Below, piece after piece: positions 8,703-20,986 of a stretch of 64,000 bases of DNA (positions are counted from its first letter, which is position 1; every line of letters starts with the position of its first letter). Origin of the DNA: Streptomyces pactum. Its GTDB lineage: Bacteria; Actinomycetota; Actinomycetes; Streptomycetales; Streptomycetaceae. The stretch is taken from assembly GCF_002005225.1 (NCBI RefSeq), contig NZ_CP019724.1, forward strand, positions 3,722,501 to 3,786,500. The letters are read 5' to 3'. The position numbers and the translations under genes are program-made. Under the pieces are notes generated by a model that did not search any database, had not been told where the DNA came from, and saw nothing but the letters and a program-made list of their open reading frames with translations.

Positions 8703-9641
8703 ATGACCCTCTGCCTGCTCCTGCTGTTCGTCGTCGCCGTGACCGCCGCGGTACCGGTCCCGCGCGCGCTGACCCGGTCCGCCTGGCCCGAACGGGATCC
8801 CGTGGTCGCGCTGTGGGTGTGGCAGTGCCTGGTCGCCACCGTCCTGCTGTGCTGTCTGACGGCCCTCGTCCTCGGCGTCGCCGCCGTCTTCGGCACCGCC
8901 CGCGCCCAGCTCTTCGCGCCGGCACCACCCGCGGTGACCGCGGCCTACAACCTCTCCGCCGGCCCGCCCTGGGCGGCCGCCCTCACCCTGCTGCTGGCCG
9001 GCGGCGCCGCCTGGACGACCGCCATGCTGGCCCGCGAACTGGTCGAGGCCCGCCGCCGCCGCGCCCAGTCACGCGCCCACCTGCGCGAACGCGCCCCCGA
9101 CCTGCCCGCCGGGCTCCCCGCCGCCCGCGGTCCCCTCCTGGTGCTGGAGGACGAGTACCCGGACGCCTGGTGGATGCCCGGCAGCCCGCCCCAGCTCATC
9201 GTCACCACCGGCGCCCTGCGGCGCCTCACCGACCACCAGCTCGACGCCGTACTCACTCACGAACGCGGCCACGCGCGGGCCCGCCACGACTGGCTGCTGC
9301 ACCTGTCCACCGCCCTGGCCACCGGATTCCCGCGGGTCCCGCTCTTCGCCCATTTCTGCGACCAGACCCACCGCCTGGTGGAACTCGCCGCCGACGACAC
9401 CGCCTCCCGCCGCTGCGGCCACCTGACCACGGCCCTGGCCCTGATCGAGCTGAACCAGCACCGCGGCGTCCTGTCCTGCTCCTCCAGTCACCGCCTCCTC
9501 GGCGAACGAGTCGACCGCCTCCTCGAGCCCCCGCCCCGCCTGCTGCCCCGTCACAGGGCCCTGACCACGGCGACGGCCGCCCTGGTCCCCCTCATCCCCC
9601 TGCTGATCACCTTCGCGCCGGGTCTGACGGCGCTGGCGTAG
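8703..9641 (+). CDS. M56-family membrane metallopeptidase
   Basis: A 312-residue membrane protein with zinc-peptidase motif HERGH (in THERGHARARHDW) at about residues 188-192 and a downstream VELAADDTASRR segment that could supply the third ligand, as in BlaR1/M56 and M48 peptidases. Hydrophobic spans lie at about 1-20, 40-65, 95-115 and 285-310, so the catalytic domain sits between membrane helices. ATG 8703 follows GGAG by 8 nt. In many actinobacteria this family sits next to a BlaI-type repressor; none is seen here. It converges on recQ. The substrate is unknown. Confidence 0.85.
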   Translation: MTLCLLLLFVVAVTAAVPVPRALTRSAWPERDPVVALWVWQCLVATVLLCCLTALVLGVAAVFGTARAQLFAPAPPAVTAAYNLSAGPPWAAALTLLLAGGAAWTTAMLARELVEARRRRAQSRAHLRERAPDLPAGLPAARGPLLVLEDEYPDAWWMPGSPPQLIVTTGALRRLTDHQLDAVLTHERGHARARHDWLLHLSTALATGFPRVPLFAHFCDQTHRLVELAADDTASRRCGHLTTALALIELNQHRGVLSCSSSHRLLGERVDRLLEPPPRLLPRHRALTTATAALVPLIPLLITFAPGLTALA

Positions 9642-9707
9642 GCAGCCGCGCGCCGCGCGAGGACGACGTCCGGCCGACGCGGCGCACCACCGCCTCCGGC
9701 GGGCCCT

Positions 9708-11714
<2,007 letters not shown>

Positions 11715-11946
11715 CGTCCCGTCCCCCGTACGTCCTGCCTCGTCCGTCTGGTCTGTCTGGTCCGCCCTGTCCCGACCACTGCCTCAACGATAGGGGTCCG
11801 CGCCGACAGCTCCGGAGTTATCCACAGGTCGCCCGCCGCGGCCCGCGTCAAGGACACGGAAGTCGGTCACACGTTCGCGGGAGACCCGTCCGTTTCCGGC
11901 GGATAGTCTGATTGCACCCGCGAGACTCCGTCCCATGGGAGCACTG

Positions 11947-12546
11947 ATGAGCGTCGCGCCGAAGGCGTCCACACCCGACTGGCCGACCCCGCCCGAGGGC
12001 GGCTGGACCGCGGACGACCTGGACCGGCTCCCGAATCTGCCTCCGCACACGGAACTGATCGACGGAAGCCTCGTCTTCGTGAGTCCGCAGACCCTTTTCC
12101 ACTCACGCGCGGTGAGCTTCTTCGAATGGCAGCTCCAGTCCCTCGCCCCGGCGGAGTTCGAGGTCATCCGCGAGTTCACCATCGACATCGACCGGCAGAA
12201 CCGGCCGGAGCCGGACGTGATCGTCGTGCGGGGTGACGTGGTCGACGACCCGGAGCAGACCCGCTACCCCGCCGAGGCCGTCACCCTGGCCATCGAGGTC
12301 GTCTCGGCCGAGTCCGTCTCCCGCGACCGCGAGACCAAGCCCTTGACGTACGCCCGGGCGGGCATCGCCCACTACTGGCGGGTAGAGAACGAGAAGGGGC
12401 TCGCCGTCGTCCACGCCTTCGAGCTGGAGCCCACCACGCGCGCCTACGCCAGCGTGGGCATCTTCCGTGAGCGCATGAAGCTGAGCGCCCCCTTCCCGAT
12501 GGACCTGGACCTGACCGGCATCAAGCCGCGCCGCGGCGGCGAGTAG
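11947..12546 (+). CDS. Uma2-family (DUF820) putative restriction endonuclease-like protein
   Basis: A 199-residue protein of the Uma2 family, which has the PD-(D/E)XK nuclease fold. Typical features are the N-terminal motif TADDLDRLPNLPPHTELIDG, the central PEPDVIVVRGD, and the AIEVVSAESVSRDRETKP core carrying Glu and Lys of the putative active site. ATG 11947 has GGGAG 6 nt upstream; ATG 11935 overlaps that site and is less likely. These genes are multicopy and stand-alone in streptomycetes, and their role is not established. A strong terminator follows. Confidence 0.85.
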   Translation: MSVAPKASTPDWPTPPEGGWTADDLDRLPNLPPHTELIDGSLVFVSPQTLFHSRAVSFFEWQLQSLAPAEFEVIREFTIDIDRQNRPEPDVIVVRGDVVDDPEQTRYPAEAVTLAIEVVSAESVSRDRETKPLTYARAGIAHYWRVENEKGLAVVHAFELEPTTRAYASVGIFRERMKLSAPFPMDLDLTGIKPRRGGE

Positions 12547-12560
12547 GGCCCGCGCACGAC

Positions 12561-12595
12561 GGCGGCCCGGCACCCCTGAAGGGTGCCGGGCCGCC
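12561..12595. terminator. Bidirectional hairpin terminator between the Uma2 gene and nuoN
   Basis: A perfect 15-bp stem (GGCGGCCCGGCACCC / GGGTGCCGGGCCGCC) with a CTGAA loop lies between the convergent gene ends. It lacks a T-run, as is usual in streptomycetes. Confidence 0.9.
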
Positions 12596-12619
12596 GCCTC
12601 CGTACCGGCGGGCGCCGCG

Positions 12620-14278
12620 TCAGCGCACGAACACCCCCGCTTGTCCCGCGAGGTCCAGGAAGTACTGCGGCGCCACACCGAGCACCACCGTGACCGCCAC
12701 GCCGACGCCGATCGCCGTCATCGTCAGCGGTGACGGCACCGCGACGGTCGGGCCCTCCGGCCGCGGCTCACTGAAGAACATCAGCACGATGACGCGGATG
12801 TAGAAGAACGCCGCGATGGCCGACGAGATCACTCCGACGACGACCAACGGGACCGCGCCGCCCTCCGCCGCCGCCTTGAACACGGCGAACTTGCCGGAGA
12901 ACCCGGAGGTCAGCGGGATGCCCGCGAAGGCCAGCAGGAACACCGCGAACACCGCCGCCACCAACGGCGACCTGCGTCCGAGGCCGGCCCACTTCGACAG
13001 GTGGGTCGCCTCACCGCCCGCGTCGCGCACCAGTGTCACGACCGCGAAGGCACCGATCGTGACGAAGGAGTACGCGGCCAGGTAGAAGAGGACGGAGGAG
13101 ATGCCGTCGGGCGTGGTGGCGATGACACCGGCGAGGATGAAGCCCGCGTGCGCGATCGACGAGTACGCCAGCAGCCGCTTGATGTCGGTCTGGGTGATCG
13201 CGACGATCGCGCCGGCCAGCATGGTGACGATCGCCACGGCCCACATCACCGGCCGCCAGTCCCAGCGCAGGCCGGGCAGGACGACGTAGAGGATGCGGAG
13301 CAGGGCGCCGAAGGCGGCCACCTTGGTCGCCGCCGCCATGAAGCCGGTCACCGGTGTCGGCGCGCCCTGGTACACGTCCGGCGTCCACATGTGGAACGGC
13401 ACGGCGCCCACCTTGAACAGCAGGCCCATCACGATCAGCGCGGAGCCGACGAGCAGCAGCGCGTCGTTGCCCATGGTGTCGGCGAGTGCCGGGGTGACGT
13501 TCTGGACGGTGCCGTCGACGACCTGCGCGATCGTGCCGTACGACATCGAGCCCGCGTAGCCGTAGAGCAGGGCGATGCCGAACAGCGTGAACGCGGAGGC
13601 GAACGCGCCGAGCAGGAAGTACTTGACCGCCGACTCCTGCGACATCAGCCGCTTGCGGCGGGCCAGTGCGCACAGCAGGTACAGCGGGAGGGAGAAGACC
13701 TCCAGCGCCACGAAGAGCGTCAGCAGGTCGTTGGCCGCGGGGAAGACCAGCATGCCCGCGACGGCGAAGAGCAGCAGCGGGAACACCTCGGTGGTGGTGA
13801 ACCCGGCCTTCACCGCCTTCTGCTCGCTCTCGCTGCCCGGTACGGACGCGGCCTGCGCGGCGAAGGAGTCGACACGGTTGCCGTGCGCCTGCGGGTCGAG
13901 GCGCCGCTCGGCGAAGGTGAAGAGGGCGACCAGACTCGTCAGCAGGATCGTGCCCTGCAGGAACAGGGCCGGCCCGTCGACGGCGATGGCGCCCATCGCC
14001 GCGATGCCCGCCTTGGTCGTGCCGTATCCGCCCACCGCGAGCGCGACGACCGCGGCGAAGGCGGCGACGAGCGCGACGGCGGACACGAACATCTGCGCGT
14101 AGTAGCGGGACCTGCGCGGCACGAGGGCCTCGATCAGGATTCCGATGACCGCCGCGCCGATGACGATGAGGGTGGGCGACAGTTGCCCGTATTCGATCTT
14201 CGGCGCGTCGATCTTCGAGATCGGATCGGCCGCCGTCGCCGCCGTTGTCCACAGGCTGTGGACGGCTGTTGCGCTCAC
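12620..14278 (-). CDS. nuoN: NADH-quinone oxidoreductase subunit N
   Basis: A 552-residue antiporter-like membrane subunit of complex I that takes part in proton pumping. About fourteen hydrophobic segments are visible. Conserved charged residues are present: Glu in VALEVFSLPLYLL and Lys in FKVGAVPFHMWTPDVYQG. The GTG start overlaps the nuoM stop by 4 nt (GTGA). It is the last gene of the operon, before the bidirectional terminator. Confidence 0.97.
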   Translation of the reverse strand: MSATAVHSLWTTAATAADPISKIDAPKIEYGQLSPTLIVIGAAVIGILIEALVPRRSRYYAQMFVSAVALVAAFAAVVALAVGGYGTTKAGIAAMGAIAVDGPALFLQGTILLTSLVALFTFAERRLDPQAHGNRVDSFAAQAASVPGSESEQKAVKAGFTTTEVFPLLLFAVAGMLVFPAANDLLTLFVALEVFSLPLYLLCALARRKRLMSQESAVKYFLLGAFASAFTLFGIALLYGYAGSMSYGTIAQVVDGTVQNVTPALADTMGNDALLLVGSALIVMGLLFKVGAVPFHMWTPDVYQGAPTPVTGFMAAATKVAAFGALLRILYVVLPGLRWDWRPVMWAVAIVTMLAGAIVAITQTDIKRLLAYSSIAHAGFILAGVIATTPDGISSVLFYLAAYSFVTIGAFAVVTLVRDAGGEATHLSKWAGLGRRSPLVAAVFAVFLLAFAGIPLTSGFSGKFAVFKAAAEGGAVPLVVVGVISSAIAAFFYIRVIVLMFFSEPRPEGPTVAVPSPLTMTAIGVGVAVTVVLGVAPQYFLDLAGQAGVFVR

Positions 14279-15846
14279 TTGGCCGCCTCCACCTCAGGCT
14301 GGGGGTCCTTCTTGTGTACGTCGGACATGGTCTGCTCCACCGCGGGGTTGACGATGTCCGTGACGGGCTTCGGGAAGACGCCCAGGAAGATCAGCAGCGC
14401 CACCAGCGGCGCCACGACCACCAGCTCACGCACCCGTAGGTCGGGCATCGCGGACACCTCCGGCTTCACCGGCCCCGTCATCGTCCGCTGGTAGAGGACG
14501 AGGGTGTAGAGCGCGGCGAGCACGATGCCGAAGGTGGCGATGATGCCGATCACCGGATAGCGCGTGAACGTGCCGACCAGGACCAGGAACTCACTGACGA
14601 AGGGCGCGAGGCCCGGCAGGGACAGGGTCGCCAGGCCGCCGATCAGGAAGGTGCCGGCGAGGACCGGGGCGACCTTCTGCACTCCCCCGTAGTCGGCGAT
14701 GAGCCGCGAGCCGCGCCGCGAGATCAGGAAGCCGGCGATCAGCATCAGCACGGCGGTCGAGATGCCGTGGTTGACCATGTAGAGCGTCGCGCCGGACTGG
14801 CCCTGGCTGGTCATCGCGAAGATGCCCATGATGATGAAGCCGAAGTGCGAGATCGACGCGTACGCGATCAGCCGCTTGATGTCCCGCTGGCCGACCGCGA
14901 GCAGCGCCCCGTAGATGATGCTGATGACCGCCAGGACGAGGACGACCGGCGTCGCCCACTTGCTCGCCTCCGGGAAGAGCTGGAGGCAGAAGCGGAGCAT
15001 CGCGAAGGTGCCGACCTTGTCGACGACCGCCGTGATGAGCACGGCCACCGGGGCGGTGGACTCCTGCATGGCGTTGGGCAGCCAGGTGTGCAGCGGCCAC
15101 AGCGGTGCCTTCACCGCGAAGGCGAAGAAGAAGCCGAGGAACAGCCAGCGCTCGGTGCTGGTCGCCATGTTCAGCTCGCCGCTCGCCCGGGCCTCCGCGA
15201 TCTCGGTGAGCGAGAAGTTCCCCGCGACCACGTAGAGCCCGATCACCGCGGCCAGTATGATCAGCCCGCCGGCCAGGTTGTAGAGGAGGAACTTCACCGC
15301 CGCGTACGACCGCTGGGTGGCGGCCGTCTTCTCGCCGTGCTCGTGGGCCCGGTCCCCGAAGCCGCCGATGAGGAAGTACATCGGGATCAGCATGGCTTCG
15401 AAGAAGATGTAGAAGAGGAAGACGTCGGTGGCCTCGAAAGAGATGATCACCATCGCCTCGACGGCCAGGATCAGGGCGAAGAAGCCCTGCGTCGGCCGCC
15501 ACCGGCTGCTGCCGGTCTCCAGCGGGTCGGCGTCGTGCCAGCCCGCGAGGATGATGAACGGGATCAGGAGGGCGGTCAGCGCGATCAGCGCCACCGCGAT
15601 GCCGTCCACGCCCAGTTCGTACCGGACGCCGAACTCCGCGATCCAGGAGTGGGACTCGGTGAGCTGGTAGCGGTCGCCGCCGGGATCGAATCGGATCAGG
15701 ATCGTGATCGCCAGCGCGAGCGTGGCCAGCGAGACCAGCAGCGCCAGCCACTTGGCCGCGGTGCGTTTCGCGGCCGGCACGGCCGCCGTGGCGATCGCCC
15801 CGACGGCCGGGAGCGCCGCCGTGACTGTCAGCAGGGGAAAGGACAT
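14275..15846 (-). CDS. nuoM: NADH-quinone oxidoreductase subunit M
   Basis: A 523-residue antiporter-like subunit. Key residues are the Glu in IFFEAMLIPMYF, the Lys in FAVKAPLWPLHTWLPNAM, the His in YASISHFGFI and the Glu in PFVSEFLVLVG. The start MSFPLLTVTA lies 5 nt after the nuoL stop. The reading frame stays open far upstream across nuoL, but only this part resembles the family. Confidence 0.97.
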   Translation of the reverse strand: MSFPLLTVTAALPAVGAIATAAVPAAKRTAAKWLALLVSLATLALAITILIRFDPGGDRYQLTESHSWIAEFGVRYELGVDGIAVALIALTALLIPFIILAGWHDADPLETGSSRWRPTQGFFALILAVEAMVIISFEATDVFLFYIFFEAMLIPMYFLIGGFGDRAHEHGEKTAATQRSYAAVKFLLYNLAGGLIILAAVIGLYVVAGNFSLTEIAEARASGELNMATSTERWLFLGFFFAFAVKAPLWPLHTWLPNAMQESTAPVAVLITAVVDKVGTFAMLRFCLQLFPEASKWATPVVLVLAVISIIYGALLAVGQRDIKRLIAYASISHFGFIIMGIFAMTSQGQSGATLYMVNHGISTAVLMLIAGFLISRRGSRLIADYGGVQKVAPVLAGTFLIGGLATLSLPGLAPFVSEFLVLVGTFTRYPVIGIIATFGIVLAALYTLVLYQRTMTGPVKPEVSAMPDLRVRELVVVAPLVALLIFLGVFPKPVTDIVNPAVEQTMSDVHKKDPQPEVEAAK

Positions 15847-15851
15847 CGGTA

Positions 15852-17825
15852 TCAGACCGCCCTCATCAGCAGGGTCGCGGCGACGAGGACCGCCGCACCG
15901 CCGAACATCGAGACCGCGTACGAGCGCGCGAAGCCGTTCTGCAGCTTGCGCATCCGCCCGGACAGGCCGCCGACCGAGGCCGCCGTGCCGTTGACGACCC
16001 CGTCGACCAGGGTGTGGTCGACGTAGACCAGGGAGCGCGTGAGGTGCTCGCCGCCGCGGACCAGGACGACGTGGTTGAGGTCGTCCTGGAGCAGGTCGCG
16101 CCGGGCGGCCCGGGTGAGCAGCGACCCGCGCGGGGCGACGGACGGGACCGGCCGGCGGCCGTACTGCGCCCAGGCGACCGCCACGCCGATCACCATCACG
16201 GCGACGGTGGAGACCGTGACCGTCAGGGCGCTGATCGGCGCGTGGCCGTGGTCGTGGCCGGTGATGGGCTCCAGCCAGTGCACGAAGCGGTCGCCGATGC
16301 TGAAGAACGCGCCGCCGAACACCGAACCGACGGCCAGCGCGATCATCGGGATCGTCATGATCTTCGGCGACTCGTGCGGGTGCGGTGGCGTGTACTCGCC
16401 TCGCGTCTCGGCGGCGGGCTCCACGTCGGGCTTCGCGGGCGACGGCGTCGGGGCGTTGCGCCAGCGCTCCTCGCCGAAGAACGTCATCAGCATCACGCGC
16501 GTCATGTAGTACGCCGTGATGGCCGCGCCCAGCAGGGCGCAGGCGCCGAGAATCCAGCCCTCGGTGCCGCCCTTGGCGAACGCCGACTCGATGATCTTGT
16601 CCTTGGAAAAGAAGCCGGACAGACCCGGGAAGCCGATGATGGCGAGGTAGCCGAGGCCGAAGGTGACGAAGGTGACCGGCATGTACTTGCGCAGTCCGCC
16701 GTAGCGGCGCATGTCGACCTCGTCGTTCATGCCGTGCATGACCGAACCGGCGCCGAGGAAGAGACCGGCCTTGAAGAAGCCGTGCGTCACCAGGTGCATG
16801 ATCGCGAAGACGTAGCCGATGGGACCGAGACCGGCCGCCAGCACCATGTAGCCGATCTGCGACATGGTCGAACCGGCCAGTGCCTTCTTGATGTCGTCCT
16901 TGGCGCAACCGACGATCGCACCGAACAGCAGCGTGACCGCACCGACGATGGTGACGACCAACTGCGCGTCGGGCGCGCCGTTGAAGATGGCGCCGGAGCG
17001 GACGATCAGGTACACGCCCGCCGTCACCATGGTCGCGGCGTGGATGAGGGCCGAGACCGGGGTCGGGCCCTCCATCGCGTCCCCGAGCCAGGACTGCAGT
17101 GGTACCTGGGCGGACTTGCCGCAGGCGGCGAGCAGCAGCATCAGGGCGATCGCGGTGAGCTTGCCCTCGTCGGCCGAGCCCGCGAGTCCGGCCTCCCCGT
17201 GGCCGCCGAGTACCGGCCCGAAGGCGAAGGTGCCGAACCACAGGAACATCAACATGATCGCGATGGACAGGCCCATGTCGCCGACGCGGTTGACCAGGAA
17301 TGCCTTCTTCGCGGCGGTGGCGGCGCTGGGCTTGTGCTGCCAGAAGCCGATCAGCAGGTAGGAGGCGAGGCCGACCCCCTCCCAGCCGACGTACAGCAGC
17401 AGGTAGTTGTCGGCGAGGACGAGCAGCAGCATCGCCGCGAGGAACAGGTTCAGGTAGCCGAAGAAGCGGCGGCGGCGCTCGTCGTGCTCCATGTACGCGA
17501 CCGAGTACAGATGGATGAGCGAGCCGACGCCGGTGATCAGCAGGACGAACGTCATCGACAACTGGTCGAGCCGGAAGGCGACGTCGGCCTGGAATCCCTC
17601 CACCGGGATCCAACTGAACAGGTGCTGCGTCAGGGTGCGGTCCTCGGCGCCGCTGCCGAGCATGTCGGTGAAGAGGACGACACCGATCACGAAGGACGCG
17701 GCGGCCAGCAGCGTACCGATCCAGTGACCGACGGCGTCCAGCCGGCGTCCGCCGCACAGGAGGACCGCCGCTCCGAGCAAGGGCGCCGCCACCAGCAGCG
17801 CAATAAAGTTCTCTGCGTTAGTCAC
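15852..17825 (-). CDS. nuoL: NADH-quinone oxidoreductase subunit L
   Basis: A 657-residue antiporter-like subunit and the most distal membrane arm protein. The core carries [18 protein letters not shown] (Glu), [20 protein letters not shown] (Lys) and [11 protein letters not shown] (His). The C-terminus (about 560-657) supplies the lateral helix region. Residues 460-485 form a variable Pro/Glu-rich loop. It starts 15 nt after nuoK. Confidence 0.97.
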   Translation of the reverse strand: MTNAENFIALLVAAPLLGAAVLLCGGRRLDAVGHWIGTLLAAASFVIGVVLFTDMLGSGAEDRTLTQHLFSWIPVEGFQADVAFRLDQLSMTFVLLITGVGSLIHLYSVAYMEHDERRRRFFGYLNLFLAAMLLLVLADNYLLLYVGWEGVGLASYLLIGFWQHKPSAATAAKKAFLVNRVGDMGLSIAIMLMFLWFGTFAFGPVLGGHGEAGLAGSADEGKLTAIALMLLLAACGKSAQVPLQSWLGDAMEGPTPVSALIHAATMVTAGVYLIVRSGAIFNGAPDAQLVVTIVGAVTLLFGAIVGCAKDDIKKALAGSTMSQIGYMVLAAGLGPIGYVFAIMHLVTHGFFKAGLFLGAGSVMHGMNDEVDMRRYGGLRKYMPVTFVTFGLGYLAIIGFPGLSGFFSKDKIIESAFAKGGTEGWILGACALLGAAITAYYMTRVMLMTFFGEERWRNAPTPSPAKPDVEPAAETRGEYTPPHPHESPKIMTIPMIALAVGSVFGGAFFSIGDRFVHWLEPITGHDHGHAPISALTVTVSTVAVMVIGVAVAWAQYGRRPVPSVAPRGSLLTRAARRDLLQDDLNHVVLVRGGEHLTRSLVYVDHTLVDGVVNGTAASVGGLSGRMRKLQNGFARSYAVSMFGGAAVLVAATLLMRAV

Positions 17826-17840
17826 GGTTCTAGCGACCCC

Positions 17841-18140
17841 TCACAGCTTCATCAGGCTGGCGTCGTCGACCGAGGCCGAGTGGCGGGAACGGAACAGGGA
17901 CACGATGATCGCAAGCCCGACCACGACCTCCGCGGCGGCGACGACCATCGTGAAGAAGGCGATGATCTGGCCGTCGAGGTTGCCGTGCATGCGGGAGAAG
18001 GCGACGAACGCGAGGTTGCAGGCGTTGAGCATCAGCTCGACGCACATGAAGACCACGATCGCGTTGCGCCTGATCAGCACGCCGGTGGCGCCGATCGTGA
18101 ACAACAGGGCCGCGAGGTACAGGTAGTTGACGGGGCTCAC
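17841..18140 (-). CDS. nuoK: NADH-quinone oxidoreductase subunit K
   Basis: A 99-residue protein with three membrane helices and the conserved Glu in [19 protein letters not shown], a residue of the proton path. It overlaps the nuoJ stop by 4 nt. Confidence 0.97.
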   Translation of the reverse strand: MSPVNYLYLAALLFTIGATGVLIRRNAIVVFMCVELMLNACNLAFVAFSRMHGNLDGQIIAFFTMVVAAAEVVVGLAIIVSLFRSRHSASVDDASLMKL

Positions 18141-18979
18141 TTCGACGCCTCCTCGGACCGGTCGGAGTTGCCCGGCTCGACGGCCTTGCGCTCGAGGCGC
18201 TCCTCGGCCCGCTGCTCCAGCGCCTTCAGATCGCCCAGCGCCTCCATCGACACGTCGCGGATCTGGCCCCGCTCACGCAGCGTCCTGCTGACGGTGAGCT
18301 CGGACGGGGTGCCGTCGGGCAGCAGGCCCGCGATGTCGACCGCGTTGTGCCGGGCGTACACGCCGGGCGCCGGCAGCGGCGGCAACTGCTTGCCCTCGCG
18401 GACGCGCCGCTCGGCCAGTTCGCGCTGGGTCGCCGCCCGTTCGGTGCGCTCGCGGTGGGTGAGCACCATGGCGCCGACGGCGGCCGTGATGAGCAGGGCG
18501 CCGGTGATCTCGAAGGCGAAGACGTACTTGGTGAAGATGAGGGACGCGATGCCCTCCACGTTGCCGTTCGCGTTGGCCTGGGCCAGACCGCTGAACTCCG
18601 TGACGGACGCGTTGCCGATGCCGGCGATCAGCAGGATGCCGAAGCCGAGCCCGGAGAGCAGGGCCAGCCAGCGCTGCCCCTTGATGGTCTCCTTCAGGGA
18701 GTCCGCCGCGGTGACGCCGACGAGCATGACCACGAACAGGAACAACATCATGATCGCGCCGGTGTAGACGACGATCTGCACGACGCCGAGGAAGTAGGCA
18801 CCGTTGGCGAGGTAGAACACCGCCAGGATGATCATGGTCCCGGCGAGGCAGAGTGCACTGTGCACGGCCTTCTTCATGAAGACGGTGCACAGGGCGCCGA
18901 CCACCGCGACGGTGCCGAGGATCCAGAACTGGACGGCCTCTCCGGTGGATGTGGAGTAGGCGGCGAGCTGCTCGGTCAT
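18137..18979 (-). CDS. nuoJ: NADH-quinone oxidoreductase subunit J
   Basis: A 280-residue protein, longer than the typical 165-200 residues because of a hydrophilic C-terminal extension (about 190-280) common in actinobacteria. Five hydrophobic helices are visible, including the conserved [19 protein letters not shown] segment. The start is set by the ATGA overlap with nuoI, although the frame is open upstream. Confidence 0.96.
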   Translation of the reverse strand: MTEQLAAYSTSTGEAVQFWILGTVAVVGALCTVFMKKAVHSALCLAGTMIILAVFYLANGAYFLGVVQIVVYTGAIMMLFLFVVMLVGVTAADSLKETIKGQRWLALLSGLGFGILLIAGIGNASVTEFSGLAQANANGNVEGIASLIFTKYVFAFEITGALLITAAVGAMVLTHRERTERAATQRELAERRVREGKQLPPLPAPGVYARHNAVDIAGLLPDGTPSELTVSRTLRERGQIRDVSMEALGDLKALEQRAEERLERKAVEPGNSDRSEEASK

Positions 18980-19617
18980 CGGCGGATCACCTCCTCCGAC
19001 GCCGGTTCGGTCCCGCCGAAGGTCGAGTCGGCCTCCTGGACGACCTCCCCCTTGGAGTGGGCGACCTGCTGGACCGTCCCGGGCGCGGCCTCGGTGACCA
19101 GGCCCCGGTAGTAGTCCTGCTCGTCCGTGCCCGGGTAGATGGCGTGGGGCGAGTCGACCATGCCGTCCTCGAGACCGGCGAGCAGTTGCTCCTTGGTGAA
19201 GATGAGGTTGGCGCGACTGGAGTCGGCGAGCTCGAACTCGTTGGTCATCGTCAGCGCGCGTGTGGGGCACGCCTCGATGCACAGGCCGCACAGGATGCAG
19301 CGGGCGTAGTTGATCTGGTAGACGCGGCCGTACCGCTCCCCCGGTGAGTAGCGCTCCTCGTCCGTGTTGTCCGCGCCCTCCACGTAGATGGCGTCGGCGG
19401 GACACGCCCAGGCGCACAGCTCGCAGCCGACGCACTTCTCCAGGCCGTCCGGATGGCGGTTGAGCTGGTGCCGTCCGTGGAAGCGCGGAGCGGTGGTCTT
19501 CTGCTGCTCCGGGTACTGCTCGGTCAGCCGCTTCTTGAACATGGCCTTGAAGGTCACGCCGAAGCCGGCCACGGGGTTCAGGAAACCGGGGTCGGTCTCC
19601 TTGGGTTCCTCAGTCAT
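18976..19617 (-). CDS. nuoI: NADH-quinone oxidoreductase subunit I
   Basis: A 213-residue ferredoxin-like subunit with two 4Fe-4S motifs, [12 protein letters not shown] and [12 protein letters not shown], which carry clusters N6a and N6b from the hydrophilic arm towards NuoB. The start at 19617 is fixed by a near-perfect ribosome site (AAAGGAGG, 6 nt upstream) inside the end of nuoH, which it overlaps by 8 nt. Confidence 0.97.
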   Translation of the reverse strand: MTEEPKETDPGFLNPVAGFGVTFKAMFKKRLTEQYPEQQKTTAPRFHGRHQLNRHPDGLEKCVGCELCAWACPADAIYVEGADNTDEERYSPGERYGRVYQINYARCILCGLCIEACPTRALTMTNEFELADSSRANLIFTKEQLLAGLEDGMVDSPHAIYPGTDEQDYYRGLVTEAAPGTVQQVAHSKGEVVQEADSTFGGTEPASEEVIRR

Positions 19618-20986
19618 CGGACGCCTCCTTTCCATCCGTAGATCCGCCCAGAGATTCGTCACTCTGAGTATCGGGCCCACCACTGACAATCAGCTCCCGC
19701 TCCCGGCGCGGACGGCGCCGCGGCACCGGTGGCAGCTCCTGTCCGGGCATCGGCGGTACCGGGAAACCGCCGGCCATCGGGTCGAAAGCGGCCGGCTCCT
19801 CGGCCGGGGCCGCCGCCTGTTTGCCCTTCTCGCGGTACATGTCCACGACGAAGGACAGCAGCAGCAGGACCAGGACACCGCCGCCGATGTAGAGCGCGAT
19901 GTCGGCGAAGCCGTAGTTCTCGTTCCTGAGGGCCCGCACGGTCGCGACCAGCATCAGCCAGACCAGGGAGACCGGGATGAGGACCTTCCAGCCGAGCTTC
20001 ATCAACTGGTCGTAGCGGACCCGGGGAAGCGTGCCGCGCAGCCAGATGAAGAAGAACAGCAGCAACTGGACCTTGAGCACGAACCAGAGCAGCGGCCACC
20101 AGCCGTGGTTGGCGCCCTCCCAGAAGGTGCTGACCGGCCACGGGGCGCGCCAGCCGCCGAGGAAGAGGGTGATGGCGACCGCCGAGACCGTCACCATGTT
20201 CACGTACTCGGCGAGCATGAACATCGCGAACTTGATCGACGAGTACTCGGTGTTGAAGCCGCCCACCAGGTCGCCCTCGGACTCCGGCATGTCGAAGGGG
20301 GCTCGGTTGGTCTCGCCGACCATGGTGACGATGTAGAGGATGAAGGAGACCGGCAGCAGCACGATGTACCAGCGGTCGCCCTGCTGAGCGACGATCTCCG
20401 ACGTCGACATCGACCCCGAGTAGAGGAACACCGAGGCGAACGCGGCGCCCATCGCGATCTCGTAGGAGATCATCTGCGCGCAGGACCGCAGCCCGCCGAG
20501 CAGCGGATAGGTCGAACCGGAGCTCCAGCCCGCCAGCACCATGCCGTAGATGCCGATCGAGGCGACCGCGAGGATGTACAGCAGGGCGATCGGCAGGTCG
20601 GTGAGCTGCATGGCGGTGCGCTGGCCGAAGATCGAGATCTCGTTGCCGGCCGGTCCGAAGGGGATCACCGCGATCGCCATGAAGGCCGGGATGGCCGCGA
20701 CGATCGGCGCGAGGACGTACACCACCTTGTCGGCGCGCTTGACGATGACGTCTTCCTTGAGCATCAGTTTGATGCCGTCGGCGAGCGACTGGAGCATGCC
20801 CCAGGGGCCGTGCCGGTTCGGGCCGACGCGCAACTGCATCCAGGCGACGACCTTGCGCTCCCACACGATGGAGAACAGCACGGTCACCATCAGGAAGGCG
20901 AAGCAGAAGACCGCCTTGACGACGACCAGCCACCACGGGTCGGTTCCGAACATCGAGAGGTCTTCAGCGGCGAGGTACGGGCTCAT
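19610..20986 (-). CDS. nuoH: NADH-quinone oxidoreductase subunit H
   Basis: A 458-residue membrane subunit that forms the quinone-binding interface. It carries the family signatures [25 protein letters not shown] (split near residues 45-65) and [20 protein letters not shown]. The Pro/Glu-rich cytoplasmic C-terminus (about 375-458) is longer than in enterobacteria. It overlaps nuoG by 4 nt. Confidence 0.97.
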   Translation of the reverse strand: MSPYLAAEDLSMFGTDPWWLVVVKAVFCFAFLMVTVLFSIVWERKVVAWMQLRVGPNRHGPWGMLQSLADGIKLMLKEDVIVKRADKVVYVLAPIVAAIPAFMAIAVIPFGPAGNEISIFGQRTAMQLTDLPIALLYILAVASIGIYGMVLAGWSSGSTYPLLGGLRSCAQMISYEIAMGAAFASVFLYSGSMSTSEIVAQQGDRWYIVLLPVSFILYIVTMVGETNRAPFDMPESEGDLVGGFNTEYSSIKFAMFMLAEYVNMVTVSAVAITLFLGGWRAPWPVSTFWEGANHGWWPLLWFVLKVQLLLFFFIWLRGTLPRVRYDQLMKLGWKVLIPVSLVWLMLVATVRALRNENYGFADIALYIGGGVLVLLLLSFVVDMYREKGKQAAAPAEEPAAFDPMAGGFPVPPMPGQELPPVPRRRPRRERELIVSGGPDTQSDESLGGSTDGKEASDD